Positions 59,755 to 64,000 of a DNA stretch of 64,000 nucleotides are shown here, in pieces. Made by a program: the position numbers and the translations under genes. The notes beneath the pieces are model-generated. The model made no database searches. It saw only the letters and a list, made by a program, of their open reading frames with translations, and was not told the DNA's origin. This DNA comes from JBNKHG01 sp050290225 (GTDB lineage: Bacteria > Pseudomonadota > Gammaproteobacteria > Pseudomonadales > Cellvibrionaceae): contig JBNKHG010000056.1 of the NCBI GenBank assembly GCA_050290225.1, forward strand, positions 62,001-126,000, in the 5' to 3' direction. The first letter of the stretch is position 1. The number at the start of each line of letters is the position of its first letter.

Positions 59755-59816
59755 GGTGCAACAGACTTCACTAACAGGTTGTTGACAATGCCGAGGGCAT
59801 CTTCTGAATGCAGTCG

Positions 59817-59845
59817 ACTATAGAGGCTGGACTCACCCTGGTCAA
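59817..59845 (-). promoter_or_regulatory. Sigma-70 promoter for leuL-leuA
   Basis: On the - strand TTGACC (-35) and TATAGT (-10) are separated by exactly 17 bp. Transcription should begin near 59810, about 55 bases ahead of the leader start codon. Beyond it, 59846-60033 shows no gene. Confidence 0.8.
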
Positions 59846-60033
59846 GGGATTTTTGTCCTAAGTTTTCACCAGATTAGAACTACCATCCTACAAAAAGACA
59901 AAAAATACTACTTTGCAGGAACGACCATCCTAATTAACGCAAATATCGGGGATAACTTTCACCAATCTCGACCACGAACACGCACTACCTGTCACATCGA
60001 AAAAATGCGCGGCACCTTGGCAACCCACAACAC

Positions 60034-60609
60034 CTAATTCGACAGCCGATCCAGGTACTCGACCAAGCGCTGCAAGCGTTCCAGGGGATCTTGCAGGGCC
60101 AAAAGCGCCACTTTGTCCGGATTGCTCAACGGCAACAGTTGGGTCAGTTGCCAGCCGAGCATGCGTCCTTCCTTAACCGCCGGCAGCCCCAGGCCAGCCA
60201 CTGCCGGATGGCGGGACAATTGCTGCACCAGGGTGACCAATTCCAGATACTGTTCAGGGATTTCACAGGTGGGCTCCTCCGCCAAAAACTCCACGGTTGC
60301 CTGCAACAGCTGATCGGTCCGGGCCTCGGTGTTGTGAATGCGAAATTTCCGCTCCCCCTGCACCGTGATACCCAGAAGTCCGTTAGGCAGCTGGTGCCAA
60401 TCCACGATCCGGGCATAGACACCCACCGAGAACACCTGAGGCACCTGCCCCACTTCCCGTCCGTCGCGAATAAGCACAACACCAAAGCCACTATCGGATT
60501 TCAGGCAGTGACTAATCAGGGACAGGTAGCGCTGCTCAAAGATCTGCAACGGCATGCTACAGCCGGGCAAAAGCATCTGCGAGAGCGGAAACAGGGGAAT
60601 GGATTCCAT
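60034..60609 (-). CDS. LON N-terminal (substrate-binding) domain protein
   Basis: A stand-alone LON domain of 191 residues: IPLFPLSQMLLPGCSMPLQIFEQRYLSL at the start, then GFGVVLIRDG and HQLPNGLLGITVQGERKF. There is no AAA+ or protease domain. Relatives are widespread and lack a fixed role. The ATG at 60609 opens directly on the domain; one at 60639 is also possible and adds ten residues. Confidence 0.87.
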   Translation of the reverse strand: MESIPLFPLSQMLLPGCSMPLQIFEQRYLSLISHCLKSDSGFGVVLIRDGREVGQVPQVFSVGVYARIVDWHQLPNGLLGITVQGERKFRIHNTEARTDQLLQATVEFLAEEPTCEIPEQYLELVTLVQQLSRHPAVAGLGLPAVKEGRMLGWQLTQLLPLSNPDKVALLALQDPLERLQRLVEYLDRLSN

Positions 60610-60762
60610 AGCGGATTTGACCTTAATCTCGGTGACCATCTACTTTCAAACCTTCAGGTCGTATTCAGTTTCACTGGCTTATTCTGGCTCCATCCTAAGC
60701 AAACAGCCAATACCCCAAGCAAACCACAAACGCTTAAGATCAGTCCATAAGGAGATACGGAT

Positions 60763-61338
60763 ATGAAAAACAAGACTGCTATCACCACCCGCCTCGGCAC
60801 CGCAGCCCTGATCACCGGCCTGCTGATGGGCACCGGCAGCACCTACGCCGATCACCGGAATCAACGCGACTACAACAACTATACCGATTTCGCCAGGGTT
60901 ACCCATGTGGAACCTGTATACAGAACTGTCGCACTCCGCACGCCGGAGCGTCAATGCTGGACTGAAACCGTGGCTTATGAACGCGACAACGGCGGTTACC
61001 GCTCTCACACCGCCCCCATCATCGGCGGCCTTATCGGCGGCGCCATCGGCAATGAGCTGGGCCACCACAAACGCAACAAGCAGGTGGGTGCTGTTGCCGG
61101 CGCCATCCTCGGTGCCTCCATCGCACGCGACCTGGGCCACCGCAAGCACGAAAATTACACCAGCACCGAGTACCGGGATGAAGAGCGCTGCGAAGTCAGG
61201 GAAAATGTAAGCTATCAGGAGAAGATTACCGGCTATAAGGTAAGCTATAAATACCGCGGTCACACTTACCATACCCGAATGGATCATCACCCCGGGAAAA
61301 AAATTAAAGTTGCGGTAAATGTGACTCCGGTATACTAA
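60763..61338 (+). CDS. Glycine-zipper 2TM domain envelope protein
   Basis: A 191-residue exported protein. AAGGAG lies eight bases before the ATG. Signal peptide: KNKTAITTRLGTAALITGLL up to TYADH. A glycine-zipper segment (GGLIGGAIGNELGHHKRNKQ and VAGAILGASIARDLG, residues about 88-126) resembles outer-membrane lipoprotein SlyB-type zippers. Two or three Cys may form a disulfide (CWTETV and RCEVRE). It is the first gene of a run ending in a PhoP/PhoQ-like system, so it may be a target or sensor accessory. Confidence 0.85.
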   Translation: MKNKTAITTRLGTAALITGLLMGTGSTYADHRNQRDYNNYTDFARVTHVEPVYRTVALRTPERQCWTETVAYERDNGGYRSHTAPIIGGLIGGAIGNELGHHKRNKQVGAVAGAILGASIARDLGHRKHENYTSTEYRDEERCEVRENVSYQEKITGYKVSYKYRGHTYHTRMDHHPGKKIKVAVNVTPVY

Positions 61339-61370
61339 TGGGAAAATACCCATGCCTAAAGGAAACCACC

Positions 61371-61685
61371 ATGCTGCAACCGCTCGCCCACTCCGCCCTC
61401 CAAATGCTGAAAAAGCTGTCAGTGGCGCTGGTCCTGGCGAGCGTCGTGACAGTTTCCTTGAGCACAGAGGCGGCACCTGTACTGCCCCAGTACAGCCATG
61501 GCAAAAAACAGGATATCGGTGAAGCCCGGGCCGCCGCCATCGCCGCCCGCAACAGCGGCGGCAAGGTATTGAAGGTCAAACGCCAGGGGAACGGCTACAA
61601 GGTCAAGGTATTGCAGCCGTCCGGCCGGGTGAAAAACGTCTGGGTCGATGCCAACTCCGGCAAAATGAAAAGCTCAAAAAAGTAG
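61371..61685 (+). CDS. PepSY-like exported protein
   Basis: A 104-residue protein. AAAGGAAA precedes the ATG at 61371. Signal peptide (KLSVALVLASVVTVSLSTEA), then a single PepSY-like unit: DIGEARAAAIAARNSGGKVLKV and VKVLQPSGRVKNVWVDANSG. PepSY proteins upstream of PhoP/PhoQ-like or QseBC pairs are common and may modulate the sensor. It lies 39 bp before the response regulator. Confidence 0.8.
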   Translation: MLQPLAHSALQMLKKLSVALVLASVVTVSLSTEAAPVLPQYSHGKKQDIGEARAAAIAARNSGGKVLKVKRQGNGYKVKVLQPSGRVKNVWVDANSGKMKSSKK

Positions 61686-61724
61686 CCCCGCCGCCAAGAC
61701 CATCCCACATTTAAAGGAAGCACC

Positions 61725-62417
61725 ATGCGTCTACTCGTTGTTGAAGATGAACAAACCCTGCGCGAGCAGCTCAGCGACAACCTGCAAAAACAGGGCTATG
61801 CCGTGGACACAGCTGCCGACGGACGCGAAGGCCTATTTTGCGGCACTGAAATCGACTACGATCTGGCGGTGATCGATATCGGCCTGCCGCAACTCAACGG
61901 CATAGACTTGATCCGGCAATTGCGCGAGCAGGGCAAAGCCTACCCCATTATTATCCTGACCGCCCGTGGCGCCTGGCAGGACAAAGTCGAAGGCCTGGAG
62001 GCGGGAGCCGACGATTATCTGGTTAAGCCGTTTCACCACGAAGAACTCAATGCCCGCCTCAATGCCCTGCTACGCCGATCCGCCGGTCACGCCTCCCCGG
62101 TAATGCACTTTGGTCCTCTGCAAATCAATACTGCAGCCAAAAGCGTGAGCGTCGACGGAAGCGAACTGGAACTGACCAGTTACGAGTACAAAACACTGGA
62201 ATACCTGGCACACCAGGCCGGCAAAACCATTTCCAAAACCCAGCTGACCGAGCACCTCTACGACCAGGACTTCGACCGCGACAGCAACGTGATCGAAGTG
62301 TTTATCGGTCGACTGCGCAAAAAACTCGACCCGACCGGCACTCTGAAACCCATCGCTACGGTCCGCGGCCAGGGCTATCGCTTTACCCTTGAGGCTCAGC
62401 CCTCGACAACAGAATAG
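61725..62417 (+). CDS. PhoP-like response regulator
   Basis: A 230-residue OmpR-family regulator. Receiver: MRLLVVEDEQTLREQLSDNL, phospho-acceptor Asp in LAVIDIGLP, Lys in LVKPF. Winged helix: LTSYEYKTLEYLAHQAGKTISKTQL with RGQGYRF at the end. AAGGAAG precedes the ATG. The nearest family types are PhoP/QseB. It sits between the PepSY gene and its sensor. Confidence 0.92.
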   Translation: MRLLVVEDEQTLREQLSDNLQKQGYAVDTAADGREGLFCGTEIDYDLAVIDIGLPQLNGIDLIRQLREQGKAYPIIILTARGAWQDKVEGLEAGADDYLVKPFHHEELNARLNALLRRSAGHASPVMHFGPLQINTAAKSVSVDGSELELTSYEYKTLEYLAHQAGKTISKTQLTEHLYDQDFDRDSNVIEVFIGRLRKKLDPTGTLKPIATVRGQGYRFTLEAQPSTTE

Positions 62418-62440
62418 CCTCATACCGAAAAGGGAAAATA

Positions 62441-63814
62441 GTGACCGTGAAATCATTGACTGGCCGACTGCTGCTTGCATCCGCTCTGCTGCTCCCTGTG
62501 TTTCTCGGCGCCACCGGTTATTTTCTCGACCTCGCGTACCAGCGGAGTTTGCAAGCGGGACTGGCGGAACGATTGCAGACACAAATCTATCTGCTGCTGG
62601 GCGCGGCGGAGATGGAAGGCGAGAGACTGGTAATGCCGGCGGAGATCAGCGAACCCCTGTTCAGCCAGATCAATTCTGGCCTCTATGGTGTAATCCTCGA
62701 CGCACGCCATCACGAAGTCTGGCGTTCGACCTCGGCCAAACTCCTGCCGGAAGCCCTGGCGCTGGAAACCCTGGCAGCCCCCAGCGACGGCCAGACCGCC
62801 TTCGTGGAAACCGCCCTGACAACCAATAACGGAGAACTGCCGGTATTCCTGTTTGCCCACAATACACTCTGGGAAAGCGACTCGGGTCGTGAGTACCGCT
62901 TCCGCTTCCACCTGCTGCAAGACCAGACCGCCTTTCGCGCCGCCCTGCGCACCTACCGCGCCCAACTCTGGCGATGGCTGGGCGCACTCAGTGTGATTCT
63001 CCTGGCAATCCAACTGGCTATTCTACGCTGGGGCCTGCTACCGCTGAGGCAGCTGGCAGCCAACCTGCGGAAAATGCAGGAGGGTGAGACTCAAACCCTG
63101 AGCGGCGAATACCCGAGTGAGGTACAGGAGGTCACCGACAACTTAAACCGTGTGCTTGAACGCGAACAACACCAGCGCGAACGCTACCGCAATAGTCTCG
63201 GAGACTTGGCTCACAGCTTGAAAACGCCTTTGGCCGCACTGCGCGGCGCCCTCATCAAGTTACCGGGCGAGGGCAAAGACGCCGACGTCAAACACCTGAT
63301 CGACGACCAGGTTTCACGCATGAACCAGATTGTCGCCCATCAACTGCAGCGGGCCATTGTACGTAACGGTGAAATACGCCACCACGAGACTGAAGTCGCC
63401 CACCTGTGCACACGCCTGCACGGAGCACTGGACAAGGTCTACAGTGACAAGCAGGTCAAGTTCATCGCGGATATCGCCTCCCCCTGCAGATTCCGGGGTG
63501 ACGAGCGCGACCTCATGGAAGTCATGGGCAACCTGCTGGAAAATGCCTTTAAATACTGTCGGCATCAAGTGGAACTCAAGGCCTGGCAGGAAGAGTGTGA
63601 ACTGCATATTGCCATTGGCGATGATGGCCCGGGAGTACCTGCTTCACTACAACAGGAGATACTGCAACGAGGCGCCCGTGCCGACACCGCACAACCCGGC
63701 CAGGGCATCGGCCTGGCGATGGCAGTAGAGATCATCAGCGGCTATGACGGCAGCCTGCGAGTCGGAGACTCTCACCTTGGGGGGGCAGAATTCGACTTGA
63801 TTCTGCCCGCGTGA
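62441..63814 (+). CDS. PhoQ-like sensor histidine kinase
   Basis: A 457-residue kinase starting with GTG and GGGA upstream. Two membrane helices (residues about 10-30 and 176-197) enclose a periplasmic sensor of about 145 residues. The H-box reads DLAHSLKTPLAALRG, the PhoQ-type HSLKTPL signature. The N-box is NLLENAFKYC and the G-region DDGPGVP plus GQGIGLAMAV. The sensor domain lacks the acidic cluster used by E. coli PhoQ for magnesium as far as I can see, so its signal is open. Confidence 0.9.
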   Translation: MTVKSLTGRLLLASALLLPVFLGATGYFLDLAYQRSLQAGLAERLQTQIYLLLGAAEMEGERLVMPAEISEPLFSQINSGLYGVILDARHHEVWRSTSAKLLPEALALETLAAPSDGQTAFVETALTTNNGELPVFLFAHNTLWESDSGREYRFRFHLLQDQTAFRAALRTYRAQLWRWLGALSVILLAIQLAILRWGLLPLRQLAANLRKMQEGETQTLSGEYPSEVQEVTDNLNRVLEREQHQRERYRNSLGDLAHSLKTPLAALRGALIKLPGEGKDADVKHLIDDQVSRMNQIVAHQLQRAIVRNGEIRHHETEVAHLCTRLHGALDKVYSDKQVKFIADIASPCRFRGDERDLMEVMGNLLENAFKYCRHQVELKAWQEECELHIAIGDDGPGVPASLQQEILQRGARADTAQPGQGIGLAMAVEIISGYDGSLRVGDSHLGGAEFDLILPA

Positions 63815-63836
63815 TCGTCGTCAGTCGAATCCCCAG

Positions 63837-64000
63837 GAGTCTGCCGGACTTAGGCGTTCGTCACTTTCCCACCGGCGCACGACTGCATGAATGCAGGAAC
63901 CAGAGCAACGCAGCCAGAGGCGTTTCTGGGCGCGCTGAAAGTAAGCGAACTTCTGACTCAGGACGCTAGGCCCGACCTGGCGAAGTGACTTGCTCACGCC
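63837..64000. repeat. Second copy of the 18.8-kb dispersed repeat, cut by the window edge
   Basis: Begins GAGTCTGCCGGACTTA, differing from the 18.8-kb element by one base in the terminal repeat. It keeps CCCACCGGCGCACGA and AGAGCAACGCAG from that element but lacks most of its middle. It lies 22 bp after the sensor kinase stop. The right end is outside the window. Confidence 0.7.

Overview
The window reads as chromosome of a marine-type gammaproteobacterium (my inference: Cellvibrionales or a near relative). Supporting content is a proteobacterial dedicated sortase system, RND and TonB transport genes, an AlgP-like histone-H1-like protein, a HopJ-family gene, SthA, PrfC, LeuA and a PhoP/PhoQ-like pair. 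No rRNA, tRNA, CRISPR array or intact transposase was seen. Most genes are compact housekeeping or envelope genes with ATGA or GTGA overlaps. Three spots look accessory: the AT-rich left edge, the prfC-MATE interval (52.6-54.8 kb), and a dispersed repeat seen at 18.8 kb and at the right edge.

Layout. 0-5 kb: an unknown AT-rich gene, a GFA/DUF6151 protein, a DUF6122 membrane protein, endonuclease IV (nfo), a lipoprotein and an outer-membrane barrel. 5-11.9 kb: the sortase system, made of sensor kinase and regulator (pdsS, pdsR), the single VIT-VWA target, a class GN sortase, and the convergent OmpA-like pdsO. 12-16 kb: DUF1348, a PNPOx-like oxidoreductase, a VOC protein facing a TetR regulator with two operators, a small conserved-looking protein and DUF3014. 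16-22.5 kb: a GCS2-type ligase with an M14 amidohydrolase, a MITE-like repeat, HDOD, and an FGGY kinase coupled to a glycerophosphodiesterase. 22.5-30 kb: a 27-codon ORF with its own terminator, YbaK, a lone ExbD, HopJ, a GIY-YIG-like protein with a duplicated basic module, a broken FAH gene, dinB and the histone-like gene. 30-34.9 kb: LysR facing glutaryl-CoA dehydrogenase and a CoA-transferase (glutarate/lysine catabolism), then a PilZ protein. 35-45 kb: an RND pump, a ComEA-like protein, a TonB protein fused to a chalcone-isomerase-like domain, and a TonB-dependent receptor. 45-52.6 kb: HDOD-sthA, methyltransferase/AI-2E transporter, TSUP permease, VOC, prfC. 52.6-54.8 kb: AbiE toxin-antitoxin with palindromic operators and an ArdA remnant. 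54.8-64 kb: MATE pump, rimI, leuA with a leucine-rich leader peptide, LON-domain protein, glycine-zipper protein, PepSY-like protein and a PhoP/PhoQ-like system.

The strongest structure that gene calls do not explain is a set of short direct tandem repeats (units of 12, 15, 16, 19 and 21 bp) at the 3' ends of five unrelated genes. At two of them the units start with or contain the gene's own stop codon, and at all five they add further stop codons after it. Similar in-frame repeats occur inside the sortase target gene. The dedicated sortase system is the most coherent functional system; its family is known but little studied, and the sensor here carries what looks like a CBM9-like extracellular domain.
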